64,000 nucleotides of DNA from NCBI GenBank assembly GCA_947427095.1, contig CANEGO010000001.1, positions 1-64,000 of the forward strand. Reading direction: 5' to 3'. The notes below the pieces were generated by a model. It ran no database searches. It was not told where the DNA came from and saw only the letters and a program-made list of their open reading frames with translations. This DNA comes from an uncultured Clostridium sp. Lineage in GTDB: Bacteria; Bacillota_I; Bacilli_A; RF39; UBA660. The position numbers were made by a program, and so were the translations under genes. This document shows, piece by piece, positions 24,581-33,474 of this stretch. Position 1 is the stretch's first letter; the number at the start of each line of letters is the position of its first letter.

Positions 24581-25519
24581 TTAGGCTATCGCTTTCTTTT
24601 TAGGTGGATAGCCGAACCTCCAAGCTGCCACTCCATTTAGGTGTTTGTATAAATGCTCTCGACAAGCCTTGTAGTCATCTCCGATTAAACCGATCCTATT
24701 TAGGTATGTTCTCATGGCGAATTTTTCATTCTCGGTTTGTGGCTTTCTTGATGATGCTCCACTTTGTGTTAAGGCTTGGTAGTTAAGTGCCAAGGCAAGG
24801 ACAATGTATGCTCTGATTTTTCCGGCGTGTAGCTCACTATTGAACCCTCGTAATTCTACTGTGTGATTTCCTGTAAAGTAACTATGCAAGTTTAGAAAAT
24901 GGTATCTACTTTCGTGGTAGTGATATTCAGAAAATCCACCATATCCTTCATACCATATTTTTTTGATGGCATCTTCGGTTTTTGGTCGCCTTCTTTTAAT
25001 TTTATCTACTAGGGTACTATCCATTTTTTTGCACCATCTCATTCTTTCAGGTTTAATTTGTAAGGCTTTGTATAGTAAGTCATTCTTACTTGCAATGATG
25101 TTGATAAAATTCTTTAGTGTTTTCGCATTGTGTGGTTCTCCATCCAAGTGAATGTGAATTCCACATTGTAATGCTGCTCCTGCGAATGCCCCTTCACTTC
25201 GTAAGTTTCTTACGATTGTTTGTAGTATCTCGATATCTTCTTTGTAAGTAAGTATTGGACTTACCAATTCTACGCTATATTCCCAGTTTGCACTTACTGT
25301 TCTGCCATTAGTTTTCTTTCTTGTTCGAATACTTCCATCTGACATGATAGTCCATTTTCTCCCGTCCTGTTGCTTTATGGTTCTCTTGTCATAACCAGCT
25401 CCTACATACTCTATTGTTCCGCCTATTGTTCTTGCGACCACCTCGGCTGCTTGTGATCGTGTAATACCAGTCATCTCGATTTCGATTCCAAATTGAGACT
25501 TTAACATTTCATCTTTCAT
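24581..25519 (-). CDS. Phage amidoligase
   Basis: A 312-residue glutamine-synthetase-fold amidoligase, predicted to form an ATP-dependent amide bond with a carboxylate. FGIEIEMTGITRSQAAEVVA near the N-terminus, YSVELVSPIL, CGIHIHLDG and HTVELRGFNSELHAGKIRAY are the family's metal and ATP-binding blocks. The start MKDEMLKSQ follows GGAGGAATAG. Substrate and biological role are unknown. It lies in the middle region of the phage with GGCT and zinc-ribbon partners. Confidence 0.88.
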   Translation of the reverse strand: MKDEMLKSQFGIEIEMTGITRSQAAEVVARTIGGTIEYVGAGYDKRTIKQQDGRKWTIMSDGSIRTRKKTNGRTVSANWEYSVELVSPILTYKEDIEILQTIVRNLRSEGAFAGAALQCGIHIHLDGEPHNAKTLKNFINIIASKNDLLYKALQIKPERMRWCKKMDSTLVDKIKRRRPKTEDAIKKIWYEGYGGFSEYHYHESRYHFLNLHSYFTGNHTVELRGFNSELHAGKIRAYIVLALALNYQALTQSGASSRKPQTENEKFAMRTYLNRIGLIGDDYKACREHLYKHLNGVAAWRFGYPPKKKAIA

Positions 25520-25599
25520 TTCTATTCCTCCCCCCTGGTGACACACACATTACCGCGTAAGCCACACATAGTCCAGCAAATAATCGAAGAAATTTGAAA

Positions 25600-26094
25600 T
25601 TATTTCATTATTTCTTCAAATAGGCTCGAAATATCCCTTTTTATGCCTTCATATTTCTTGCGAACCCCACTAGAAGTAATGTATTCGTGGTACTCGTTTC
25701 GGAATTTAGAATTGAATTGATGGGTTATTATGTTCCATTTTTTCTTCTCGAAATGCTTTTGCGTGAGAATGAAGTTTGATTCTTCATCTAACGATTCGAG
25801 GAGGATATCTACTATTTTGTTCTCATTCTCAAGTGATTTTATCTTGTCTTGGCTCTCCCTAATCCATCCACTTATTTTCTCTTTTTGATTTTCTACTCGT
25901 ATCATCATGGATTCTATTGGATTCAAATTGTTGCTTGTTTGTACACCTAGGTTCTCACATTTAGGCTGTGAGTATAAACTATCTATTTCACTCGCATCTT
26001 TCGTGAGAGTTTCTTCCCATTGATTGATTTTTAATTTCAGCATTCCAATGGTTGCTTCGTTTCGTTTATAACCATTTAACAATTTATCAATCAT
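25600..26094 (-). CDS. Sigma-like phage regulator (ArpU-type)
   Basis: A 164-residue helical protein with a coiled coil (residues 10-110) and a C-terminal part resembling a sigma region 4 / ArpU domain (LLESLDEESNFILTQKHFEK, then KKYEGIKRDISSLFEEIM). Proteins of this shape at the boundary between early and late phage genes switch on packaging and structural genes. The promoter region at 23798-23833 is a possible target. The family call is tentative. Confidence 0.5.
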   Translation of the reverse strand: MIDKLLNGYKRNEATIGMLKLKINQWEETLTKDASEIDSLYSQPKCENLGVQTSNNLNPIESMMIRVENQKEKISGWIRESQDKIKSLENENKIVDILLESLDEESNFILTQKHFEKKKWNIITHQFNSKFRNEYHEYITSSGVRKKYEGIKRDISSLFEEIMK

Positions 26095-26109
26095 TCTTGA
26101 TCCTCTCCC

Positions 26110-26418
26110 TTATTTTAATTCTTCGATTATTTTTACCACCTCATCAATGCTCGTAACTACTCCAGCTGTTACTCCTAGTTGAATAAATTTTCTAATTAGT
26201 GCCTTTTGGATTTCAGTTGGTTTGTTTCCTGGTTGTTTTACCTCAAGGCATAAAAAAAAGGACTTTCCATCCTTTCGCACTACTGCCATTACATCTGGTA
26301 GTCCTTTTACGGAATAAAGGCCTCCATGGTTCTTCCACGCGAAACCTTTCCAGGACTTACCCATTCTCGGTTTGTTGATGTAATCTAGTATCTTTTTTAC
26401 GATATCTCGCTCTAGCAT
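26110..26418 (-). CDS. VRR-NUC domain nuclease
   Basis: A 102-residue VRR-NUC nuclease, a PD-(D/E)XK fold. GGLYSVKGLPDVMAVV and FLCLEVKQPGNKPTEIQ carry the catalytic D and ExK, followed by QKALIRKFIQLGVTAGVVTS. It may resolve branched replication intermediates. These genes usually sit next to SNF2-type helicases or primases in phages, as here. The start follows AAGGAGG. Confidence 0.9.
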   Translation of the reverse strand: MLERDIVKKILDYINKPRMGKSWKGFAWKNHGGLYSVKGLPDVMAVVRKDGKSFFLCLEVKQPGNKPTEIQKALIRKFIQLGVTAGVVTSIDEVVKIIEELK

Positions 26419-26445
26419 TTTTCGCCTCCTTGTACACATTGTCAC

Positions 26446-26697
26446 TATTGTGCAGTTATTTTTTTGACTTGAAACACTCGCAAACCCTTATAAATAAAGG
26501 CTTTCAAGAGAAATTGAACGATTGAACGCACTTTTTTGAAAAATATATATGCTATATATAGTAATAATTATGTGAAAAAGTTATCTCCCCTATAATATAT
26601 ATTTTTTTTATAGTTCATAGTTCAATATATAATATATATACCCTTTTTTCCCTTTTATTTCCTAGGTTTTTATCTTGTACACTTCTTGAACGCAAAA
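26446..26697. other. AT-rich intergenic region with TTGAACG repeats (origin candidate)
   Basis: About 250 bases between primase and VRR-NUC genes. They contain three same-direction TTGAACG copies (26514, 26522, 26686, the last two as TTGAACGCA) around a run of almost pure A/T such as TATAATATATATA. This layout resembles a phage replication origin. No gene is visible. A promoter for the downstream genes is also possible, since TATAAT-like words occur on both strands. Confidence 0.4.
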
Positions 26698-29388
26698 TCA
26701 CTTTTTTTCTTGGTTTCGTTCAAGTTCTTTCATCTTTCGCTTATGTTCTTCTATTTTTTGTTTCAGAATATCTTCTTCGTGACTAATTTCCAGAGCCTCG
26801 CTCCACTCCAAGTCCTCGATCCTCATTTGCTCGGTCGGAGTTAAGTCACGCATATCTTCATCAACCTTAATTGCAACATACGCGGTTGTTATGCCACCAC
26901 TGGTTCTCCTGACTGTGTTTCTCCTTTGGCTTGATTCTATTAAGATGTAACCTCGTTCCTTGAACCCTTGTAAGGTTTTCTTGTAATTGTATCCCTGTTT
27001 TATGAGTTCTTGCTGTAGGATGCTCGGTTGCACTAAAAAATAGACATCATCGCCTATCGTTTCATGAGTTCCATATATTTGGTTCTTGGATAACGGACTA
27101 AAGTAATTCACATTTACGGCTATCCAACTCTTAATATACGAGTATGCTTTGTCGACAATGTCTACCTCTTTCTGGGTATCCAACTTCTCCAGTATCCTTT
27201 TTCCGAAGTGTAACGATGCACTGACATTATCTACATCGAATATTACCATGTTGGATATATAATCAGCTACACAAATAAGGCTCACAGATGCAATGTGACT
27301 GCTGATATTTTCTTCTTTGTTTTCCTCTAACCTTTTACAAAAATAATCGTACAAGTCATCCAGTAAGTTGGACTTTGGAACAACAACATTTTCTATTAAG
27401 TATTTGATGTACTTTCTTCCGGCGAGTCCATAATTCTTGGTCGTAAAACGATGCATCTCTATGGCATCTCGTTCTTTATCGAATAGTGGTCCGTATAACT
27501 CAAGTGTTCTGCTCGATATTCCTGTTTGCGATGTTTCGCTCGATATCGGCTCCTCGCCCGTTGTTATGATTGCCATGTTCCAAGATGAACGTGACTGGAT
27601 AGTACCAGTTTTCGTGCCTCTGGTTCTTCCTGTTCCAAGCCCCAACATATAAACTAAATTGTTTATAAAGTCCTTATTTCCGCCGACTGCTTGCTTCTCA
27701 TCAATACCGAATGGGAGATCATTATACAATGATGCCATACGCTCTATACCGACACTTGTTGAGTTAAAGTTTCCCATCGTAGCATCTGGATTTCCCCATA
27801 TCGAAAGTGCTACTTTTAGTGCTGCAGTTTTACCTGCTCTCGAGTCAGCCCAGAAGTGTGCTATAAAAAGTCTTGTCTTTAATAATTTGATGAGTGGCGA
27901 TGCGAAGCTCACTTTCAACATACAATTAAACAAATCATTCTTCATTAGTGGTTTAATCTTCGCTATCCATTCATCTAGGTTGCCTTCTTCTTCGTAGCCT
28001 GTGATGAGTTGCTTATTCGTTCCATCACTTTTCAAATGTATATCGCCAGGGTAATGAGGTAAGAAATTCTTACCCCACCATCCAAACTGGGACACGCATT
28101 TCTTGGTTTCTATGGTATCGAAGTTCAGCTCATCCAGTTGTCCTAAATAATCGGACATCTTCTTGGCATTTTCTCCAGTTATAGGAATACCTTTTTCGCC
28201 GAGTCCTAGAATTTGTCGTTGGTTGTTTATGATGCTTCTGGTAGTGAGAAACGAGTTCCACTTTTTAAATTTGTAAAACGATATCTCTAGTTCTTCGGTT
28301 TCATCTTCTAGGTTGTAATAAATCGCCGATATGATGACTGGGATTCTACATATCAAAGAGTCATCTCCCTTGCCATCTTTGTACACTATACCTTCCTTAC
28401 AAAGCTCGTAATCATCTGGGACTTTCACTCTTACTGGTATTCCTGGTACTGGTTCTTGGGCGAGTAATGTTACTTCTTTTAAATCTAACCTTACGGCCTC
28501 ATTCATTAACTTTCGAATGTCTGATCTAAACTTATCATAGTTGTTTAGGTTGATTTCTTCGGTGTACGATGCCACATCCTTTTTGAATAAGTCGCTTGGA
28601 TCCTTGCACTCTAGTGTGGAACACGAGAACTCATAAACTTCGGCATTCTTGTTTCTGCTATAAATGGTTTCACATATCTTGTTACGGAAGAGATTACCTC
28701 CCGCATCATTTTCGTTGTGTATGTACACTTTTTTATTTAATATATATCTTAACCATTCAATTCTGAACATTGTGGCTCCGGGAATGCCTAGAACTGTGAA
28801 CCCTGCTAGGGAGAGTGCATGGGTGTCGCTTTCTCCTTCTACCAGTATCACATAGTCATCTATCTGTCTCATCCTTGCTAGTCCGTATGGAATAATCTTT
28901 GAGTTCTTCTCCCACCTGAATGCCTTGTTCTCTCCTCGGTATCTCGTTGCTACGAGGTTCTCATTGGCATCATAGTAAGGTATCTTTATTCCCTTTTTGT
29001 GGTCGCTCATCTTCCATATTTTCTCTAGGTAGACAACAGGGAACTTTTTGTCATGGGCATAACTTTTTAATGAAAAGGGTTCTTGCACTTCTGGAGTTGT
29101 TCCAGAGTTAACTTTCGGTGGAGTTATGTCGTATGATTCACACAATTCTTGGTACACTGTGGTTGTATCTTTATTGTCCATCTTCGCCTTAAATCCTATG
29201 AAGTTTCCTTTTTCATTGCATCCAAAACAATGATATTTTCCACTAGTTATATCTATACTAAATGATGGCTTATCATCATCGTGAAATGGACATCTCGTTA
29301 TAAGCGAATTTCCATTCTTCTTTGCGTTAGGTAGGTACTTCTTATATTCCTTTTCGTAGTCGATAGCATCATCAATTGTTGATTCCAT
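26698..29388 (-). CDS. Primase-helicase (CHC2, TOPRIM, DUF927)
   Basis: An 896-residue replication protein. Residues about 10-80 are a CHC2 zinc finger (CPFHDDDKPSFSIDI ... YHCFGCNEKGNFI); about 150-280 a TOPRIM primase core (YVILVEGESDTHALSLAG; HNENDAGG). Residues about 420-750 are a DUF927-type helicase with Walker A FWADSRAGKTAALKVALS and GIDEKQAVGG. No phage DNA polymerase is seen, so host polymerase must elongate. MESTIDD is preferred as start because GGAGGG lies just upstream. Confidence 0.9.
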   Translation of the reverse strand: MESTIDDAIDYEKEYKKYLPNAKKNGNSLITRCPFHDDDKPSFSIDITSGKYHCFGCNEKGNFIGFKAKMDNKDTTTVYQELCESYDITPPKVNSGTTPEVQEPFSLKSYAHDKKFPVVYLEKIWKMSDHKKGIKIPYYDANENLVATRYRGENKAFRWEKNSKIIPYGLARMRQIDDYVILVEGESDTHALSLAGFTVLGIPGATMFRIEWLRYILNKKVYIHNENDAGGNLFRNKICETIYSRNKNAEVYEFSCSTLECKDPSDLFKKDVASYTEEINLNNYDKFRSDIRKLMNEAVRLDLKEVTLLAQEPVPGIPVRVKVPDDYELCKEGIVYKDGKGDDSLICRIPVIISAIYYNLEDETEELEISFYKFKKWNSFLTTRSIINNQRQILGLGEKGIPITGENAKKMSDYLGQLDELNFDTIETKKCVSQFGWWGKNFLPHYPGDIHLKSDGTNKQLITGYEEEGNLDEWIAKIKPLMKNDLFNCMLKVSFASPLIKLLKTRLFIAHFWADSRAGKTAALKVALSIWGNPDATMGNFNSTSVGIERMASLYNDLPFGIDEKQAVGGNKDFINNLVYMLGLGTGRTRGTKTGTIQSRSSWNMAIITTGEEPISSETSQTGISSRTLELYGPLFDKERDAIEMHRFTTKNYGLAGRKYIKYLIENVVVPKSNLLDDLYDYFCKRLEENKEENISSHIASVSLICVADYISNMVIFDVDNVSASLHFGKRILEKLDTQKEVDIVDKAYSYIKSWIAVNVNYFSPLSKNQIYGTHETIGDDVYFLVQPSILQQELIKQGYNYKKTLQGFKERGYILIESSQRRNTVRRTSGGITTAYVAIKVDEDMRDLTPTEQMRIEDLEWSEALEISHEEDILKQKIEEHKRKMKELERNQEKK

Positions 29389-29409
29389 CTTTTTCCCTCC
29401 TATCATGGG

Positions 29410-30120
29410 TTATTCTAGTACATCATTATCTGTCTCATCGATTCTTTGTAATCTTGTTGTCTGTTTTACATTAGCCGAGAATTCTCGCATTACTTTCTTC
29501 TCATCAGCATTCAAAAGTCTTGAAATAGCGAACTGAACTTTTGAGTATTTGATTCCTGTTTGGCTTTTCTCTACAGTCAAAGTCATCTTGGTTACGACAT
29601 CACAGGCTTTCATACCCTTGGTTACGATCCTCTTTGAGATGTAGTCAGAGAAGTTCTTGATGCTTGTTGGTGGTAGTGTAACGAGTAGTGGTAGTATCTC
29701 TCCACTTCGCAAGATGTAAATTCTACGCAAGTTCTTACACTTTTTACCTTTGCCATCATCGGCACTGCCATACTTATTCAAAGGACAATTTGCACACGCT
29801 CCACCTGGGCATCCGATTCCTAGTTTTCCATCCATGCTACTGCAAGCTGGAGGTTGTGCCTGTCCGTTGTATTCTTCTTCGAAGTATGCATTCACTGGGT
29901 AATGGTCGACAATGACTCCTTCTATTTCTTTTGAGTATTCTGGCTCATCTGGATTGTCTGATCCTGGGAGTTCCCACATTTGACCTCCGCCACTTGGTAT
30001 GCTTATCTTATCGAACGAGATGGCAAGTCCATCTAAATCTTCGGTATCTATTTCCATGCCACCTGTTGGCACTACGAAGTTCTTTTCATCTTTTACTGCT
30101 AATTCATTTTTATTTTCCAT
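29410..30120 (-). CDS. Phage replication-associated cysteine-cluster protein
   Basis: A 236-residue protein with a cysteine cluster in the middle (CSSMDGKLGIGCPGGACANC, later KKCKN) that could bind zinc. The remainder has alternating strands. Proteins of this type commonly precede the primase gene in Bacillota phages and may bind single-stranded DNA, but I have no motif for that. The N- and C-termini are charged and likely disordered. Confidence 0.6.
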   Translation of the reverse strand: MENKNELAVKDEKNFVVPTGGMEIDTEDLDGLAISFDKISIPSGGGQMWELPGSDNPDEPEYSKEIEGVIVDHYPVNAYFEEEYNGQAQPPACSSMDGKLGIGCPGGACANCPLNKYGSADDGKGKKCKNLRRIYILRSGEILPLLVTLPPTSIKNFSDYISKRIVTKGMKACDVVTKMTLTVEKSQTGIKYSKVQFAISRLLNADEKKVMREFSANVKQTTRLQRIDETDNDVLE

Positions 30121-30149
30121 GTTTCATTTCTCCTTTCAATTTTACACAT

Positions 30150-30178
30150 GAAAAAGAGACTATCGCTTGATAATCTCT
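30150..30178 (-). terminator. Terminator of the moron unit
   Basis: On the minus strand AGAGATTATC and GATAGTCTCT form a 10-bp stem (one G-T pair) over a 4-base loop, followed by TTTTTC. It separates the two exported-protein genes from the replication genes downstream. Confidence 0.75.
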
Positions 30179-30187
30179 AAATAATTT

Positions 30188-30586
30188 TTACTCTACTATT
30201 TTTTTAATAGTTATTTTATTTTCAAATACTATTTTTATACGTTCTTCTTGATTTCCTTCACCTTTTAAAGTTAGAATGGCTACATCATCTTCCCAAGAAA
30301 CATTAAAATTATTATCATTTAAAGGGCTTCCATCATTAGATATTTCTGTTTTATATAGTTTCTTATTAAAAATTCCATTAAAATTATTTTTGTAGGCATA
30401 GACTTTTATGTCCTCACTACCAAATGACCACTTTGGTCCATTGCCCTTTATAACAATCTTATATTCATTATTTGGTGAAATATATGACTTTACCTTAAAG
30501 TATAAATTCCCTGAAAATGCTAATATAATCAAAGCAACAAATATTAATAAAAGTAAAACAATAATAAAATAAATTATTTTTTTCAT
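30188..30586 (-). CDS. Membrane-anchored moron protein
   Basis: A 132-residue protein with one N-terminal membrane helix (IIYFIIVLLLLIFVALIIL) and a beta-rich outer part (SPNNEYKIVIKGNGPKWSFG; IKVYAYKNNFNGIFNKKLYK). It resembles small DUF5412-like extracytoplasmic proteins. It lies four bases after a lipoprotein gene and is much more AT-rich than its phage neighbours, so the pair looks like recently gained cargo expressed in the lysogen. Function unknown. Confidence 0.6.
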   Translation of the reverse strand: MKKIIYFIIVLLLLIFVALIILAFSGNLYFKVKSYISPNNEYKIVIKGNGPKWSFGSEDIKVYAYKNNFNGIFNKKLYKTEISNDGSPLNDNNFNVSWEDDVAILTLKGEGNQEERIKIVFENKITIKKIVE

Positions 30587-30590
30587 AATC

Positions 30591-31148
30591 CTAATTACTA
30601 TCCTTTATAGAACATTCATAATTTTCTAAAGAACACTTGAAGTATCTATACTCACTATGTTCTCCTATAAAAATATCTCCTGACAAAGTAATTGAATTAT
30701 TTTCTATATTCTTTATGCTACCAGTTAAGAATGGATTTACCTTATCATCAATTTTAAATTCCAACGGTTTTATCTTACTTTCTTTTCCTTTTAATTCTAT
30801 TTCAAATATCATTGGAGTATTCCCATTTCCAACACCGTATAACTTGTTATCATAAAATTGATATGTCGATTTATTTTTATAAGCATCGTTATGAGATGAT
30901 TCCAATGTTTCTAATAAAATGAAATCATCATCTGCAACTTTATAGAAAAACCCAGTTGTTATAGTCATATCTCCTGTTGTCAAATCTGATAAAGCATATG
31001 TTTCTTTACCTCGCTTATCGCTATAATATACATAAGTTTCAATGTCCTTATCTTTCAAGTCATAATGTTTATATGCATCATCTTCTTTTTGACATCCTGT
31101 AGCAATAAGACAAATTAATAGCATAACTAGTGAAAAAAACTTTTTCAT
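30591..31148 (-). CDS. Moron lipoprotein
   Basis: A 185-residue exported lipoprotein: signal peptide MKKFFSLVMLLICL with lipobox IATGC, then a polar beta-rich domain (YVYYSDKRGKETYALSDLTT). Function unknown. It has its own promoter (31187-31215) and shares a terminator with the next gene, the typical layout of a phage moron expressed from the prophage. It might protect against other phages at the surface or alter the host envelope; neither is shown. Confidence 0.7.
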   Translation of the reverse strand: MKKFFSLVMLLICLIATGCQKEDDAYKHYDLKDKDIETYVYYSDKRGKETYALSDLTTGDMTITTGFFYKVADDDFILLETLESSHNDAYKNKSTYQFYDNKLYGVGNGNTPMIFEIELKGKESKIKPLEFKIDDKVNPFLTGSIKNIENNSITLSGDIFIGEHSEYRYFKCSLENYECSIKDSN

Positions 31149-31186
31149 ATAATTTCTCCTTTTTAAAGAATTTTTTAATTAAGATT

Positions 31187-31215
31187 ATTATATCATTTTT
31201 CGGTGTTTTTTTCTA
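31187..31215 (-). promoter_or_regulatory. Promoter of the moron unit
   Basis: TATAAT (31187-31192) and TAGAAA (31210-31215) on the minus strand with 17 bases between. It lies inside the end of the upstream small gene and 39 bases before the lipoprotein start. Confidence 0.6.
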
Positions 31216-31349
31216 CTGTTCTTCGAATGTTTCAATTTAAATAATTTGATTTTTAATCCTAAAACCTTTTTGCACCACGGACTAAAAATCTTCGAGTAGT
31301 ATCGTATCTCGTTCTGGGTGTACTTTATTTCTTTGGCAAGTGCTGTCAT
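31188..31349 (-). CDS. Small basic phage protein
   Basis: A 53-residue very basic protein (MTALAKEIKYTQNEIRYYSK and a KLKHSKNSRKKHRK tail). The ATG follows the upstream stop by three bases. Its 3' end overlaps the moron promoter. Not recognised; it may bind nucleic acid. The gene is plausible but its reality is less certain than its neighbours'. Confidence 0.4.
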   Translation of the reverse strand: MTALAKEIKYTQNEIRYYSKIFSPWCKKVLGLKIKLFKLKHSKNSRKKHRKMI

Positions 31350-31351
31350 TA

Positions 31352-31765
31352 CTAGCTGCACTTCCTTACGGCGATTTTGGTTTTCTCGTAAACGTTGATA
31401 AAGTCTACAATCCACTCTGGTATCTCATCATCATTGTTGGCTTTTAGTTCTTTTACGAATGCACGAAGGCTGTTTGCATTGACTTGTTCTTGTACCAAGT
31501 CGCCTGCATCATTGTTTCGTAATGCTTCGAATAGTTCTTCCTTGCATTCTGCTTTGGCTGATGCGTATGTGTCCACTTTAAGGCTATACGAGTGTCCATT
31601 TCGCTTGAATGAGTCTAACTCTGCCGTTACCATTGCTGCCACCAAGTCTTGCTCTACAGCCTCAATCATTGCATTAGTTTCCTTTAATGAAATTTCTAGT
31701 TGCTCTTTCTCATCTCGTAACTCCTGTAATCTGTCTGCCATTGTTAAATCGATATTATTCTCCAT
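31352..31765 (-). CDS. Gp157-like phage protein
   Basis: A 137-residue protein with a coiled coil at residues 10-50 (RLQELRDEKEQLEISLKETN) and an alpha-beta C-terminal part (SFKRNGHSYSLKVDTYASAK). It resembles small siphovirus Gp157-type proteins found among replication genes. Function unknown. The ATG lies inside the last codons of the preceding gene and follows GAGGAT. Confidence 0.55.
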   Translation of the reverse strand: MENNIDLTMADRLQELRDEKEQLEISLKETNAMIEAVEQDLVAAMVTAELDSFKRNGHSYSLKVDTYASAKAECKEELFEALRNNDAGDLVQEQVNANSLRAFVKELKANNDDEIPEWIVDFINVYEKTKIAVRKCS

Positions 31766-32105
31766 CTTTATTATCCTCGCTTTCGTTTTCATTTTGTACT
31801 TCTGGTTGTGCTGCATCTTCTTTGATTTTTTGAGCCTTCTTGTATCGTTTCTGATCGGCTTCATATTCTTTTACCGAGTTCTCCAACTCTGCCTCTAGGC
31901 TATTGATGACAACTCTCGTTTTTTCAATGCGATTGAAATCCCTTGTTGATATTGAATTAAGGCATATGATGTACTGTTGTTTTAATGTGTCAATTTGTCT
32001 TACTAATGTTGGATAATTCTTTCTCATGTCGGTTAGTTCTACTACTCTTTGATGACCTATCTCCCATACTTGGTCTAGCACTTCATTTGTAATTATTGGT
32101 TTCAT
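31755..32105 (-). CDS. Coiled-coil phage protein
   Basis: A 116-residue all-helical protein (ELTDMRKNYPTLVRQIDTLK and ETRVVINSLEAELENSVKEY as TRVVINSLEAELENSVKEY) with a Glu/Asn-rich tail. No family recognised. It overlaps both neighbours by a few bases, consistent with a translationally coupled early operon. Confidence 0.5.
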   Translation of the reverse strand: MKPIITNEVLDQVWEIGHQRVVELTDMRKNYPTLVRQIDTLKQQYIICLNSISTRDFNRIEKTRVVINSLEAELENSVKEYEADQKRYKKAQKIKEDAAQPEVQNENESEDNKDGE

Positions 32106-33469
32106 TTGTTCTCTCCTTTAAATAAATTTTTTAATATTTTTTCTAATACATTTACTACAATTGAATTGCCTGCTTGCTTGTAAAGTTGCGTATTACTAAT
32201 TCCTGCACCTTGGGCTTTGTAAAAATCTTCATCATCAAATCCCATAAGTCGCCAACACTCTAGTGGTGTAAGTTTCCTTATTCGCAAACTAGGTTCTTTG
32301 ATTTTCTGTAGGCTATTATTCGATTGGGCATTTATCGTTGTTGATATACCTTCTGTGTTTAACACGATTTTATTCATGTTATGCCATCCTTCTCGTTCTA
32401 GTGGTTCTTCGTACTTTATTTTCTTCTCAACCACGACGCCTACGTCTGGAGTTGTTTTGATTGTTTGGATTTTGTCTTTTTGGACTACTCCACGCTTTTG
32501 ATGAGGTCTATTGATATAAACACCATCGCCATCGCCCGCTTCGGCGTATCCTTTCTTTGTTGCTTCTGGTATTTTGATTAGATGTGCTGCCGATGAGGTA
32601 GTGCTACCACATTCTCCTGTGATGGTCTTGGCGACATCTTTGACCTCGGTCTTGTTATATGGATTGAAAATCTCTGGGACATAACCATTCTCGTTTATGA
32701 ATTCATCGTACTTTCTTTTCACGTAGTTATCTTCTGGTCTTGATCCTGCGGTTGTCTTTATCGTGTTGGCGACTCTGTCATCATCGAGTTCATGTGGTTT
32801 GAAACACTTACCTCTGATGTATCCGTTACGATTTGTCATGTCGGAAAATGTCTTTATCATCCTATCACTTAAGTAATACTTTTCATCGACTTCATCTTCC
32901 AGTAAATCTTTGAGTTTTAGTGTGAGTTCTTCTTTCTCTGGGAACGTAAATTCTTGGTCTATGTCTTTTCTAATCGATACGATGAATACTCGTTCCCTGT
33001 GCTGTGGTATTCCATAATCCTTGGCATCCAAGACTTGCCAGTAACTGTTGTATCCGGCTTCATCTAAATCATGAAGGATGCTTTCGAATGTGTCGGCAAA
33101 CTTTTTGCTCGTTAGAGCTTTGACATTCTCAATCAAAGAATACTTGGGTTTCTTCTCTTTTAGGATTCGGAGTCCATCGTAATAAAGACCACTACGAGTT
33201 CCTTCGTGAATGCCTGCTTGTTTTCCGGCTATCGAAATGTCCTGACATGGAAAGCCCCAGGTCATAAAATCAAAGTCTGGAAGTTCTTTCTCATTGATTT
33301 TGGTTATATCCCAATAGTTTTTTATCTCTGGTTCCTCATGTACTGCTGAATAACTTCTGCTGGCATATTTGTCTATCTCGCTATATCCTACGAGTTCATA
33401 TTCTATGCCTAGCCTTTTTAGTGCTTTTTCTGGTCCTCCAATTCCTGAAAATAGACTAAAAAGTTTCAA
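32102..33469 (-). CDS. C5-cytosine DNA methyltransferase
   Basis: A 455-residue C5 methyltransferase with motif I FSLFSGIGGPEKAL, catalytic PC motif IV TWGFPCQDISIAG, motif VI ENVKAL, motif VIII YGIPQHRERVFIV, and motifs IX-X in RKLTPLECWRLMGFDDEDF and YKQAGNSIVVNVLE. Between VIII and IX lies an unusually long recognition region (about 200 residues) with three THPE/SGxST-like repeats (DDRVANTIKTTAG; KDVAKTITGECG; GISTTINAQ). No restriction enzyme is nearby, so protection of phage DNA is likely. The TTG start follows GGAG in the helicase end. Confidence 0.9.
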   Translation of the reverse strand: MKLFSLFSGIGGPEKALKRLGIEYELVGYSEIDKYASRSYSAVHEEPEIKNYWDITKINEKELPDFDFMTWGFPCQDISIAGKQAGIHEGTRSGLYYDGLRILKEKKPKYSLIENVKALTSKKFADTFESILHDLDEAGYNSYWQVLDAKDYGIPQHRERVFIVSIRKDIDQEFTFPEKEELTLKLKDLLEDEVDEKYYLSDRMIKTFSDMTNRNGYIRGKCFKPHELDDDRVANTIKTTAGSRPEDNYVKRKYDEFINENGYVPEIFNPYNKTEVKDVAKTITGECGSTTSSAAHLIKIPEATKKGYAEAGDGDGVYINRPHQKRGVVQKDKIQTIKTTPDVGVVVEKKIKYEEPLEREGWHNMNKIVLNTEGISTTINAQSNNSLQKIKEPSLRIRKLTPLECWRLMGFDDEDFYKAQGAGISNTQLYKQAGNSIVVNVLEKILKNLFKGENK

Positions 33470-33474
33470 GTATG

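Noticed and set aside
31395-31898. 167-codon plus-strand frame opposite small phage genes
   Set aside because: Antisense of two overlapping coiled-coil genes; Ser/Phe/Leu-rich shadow.
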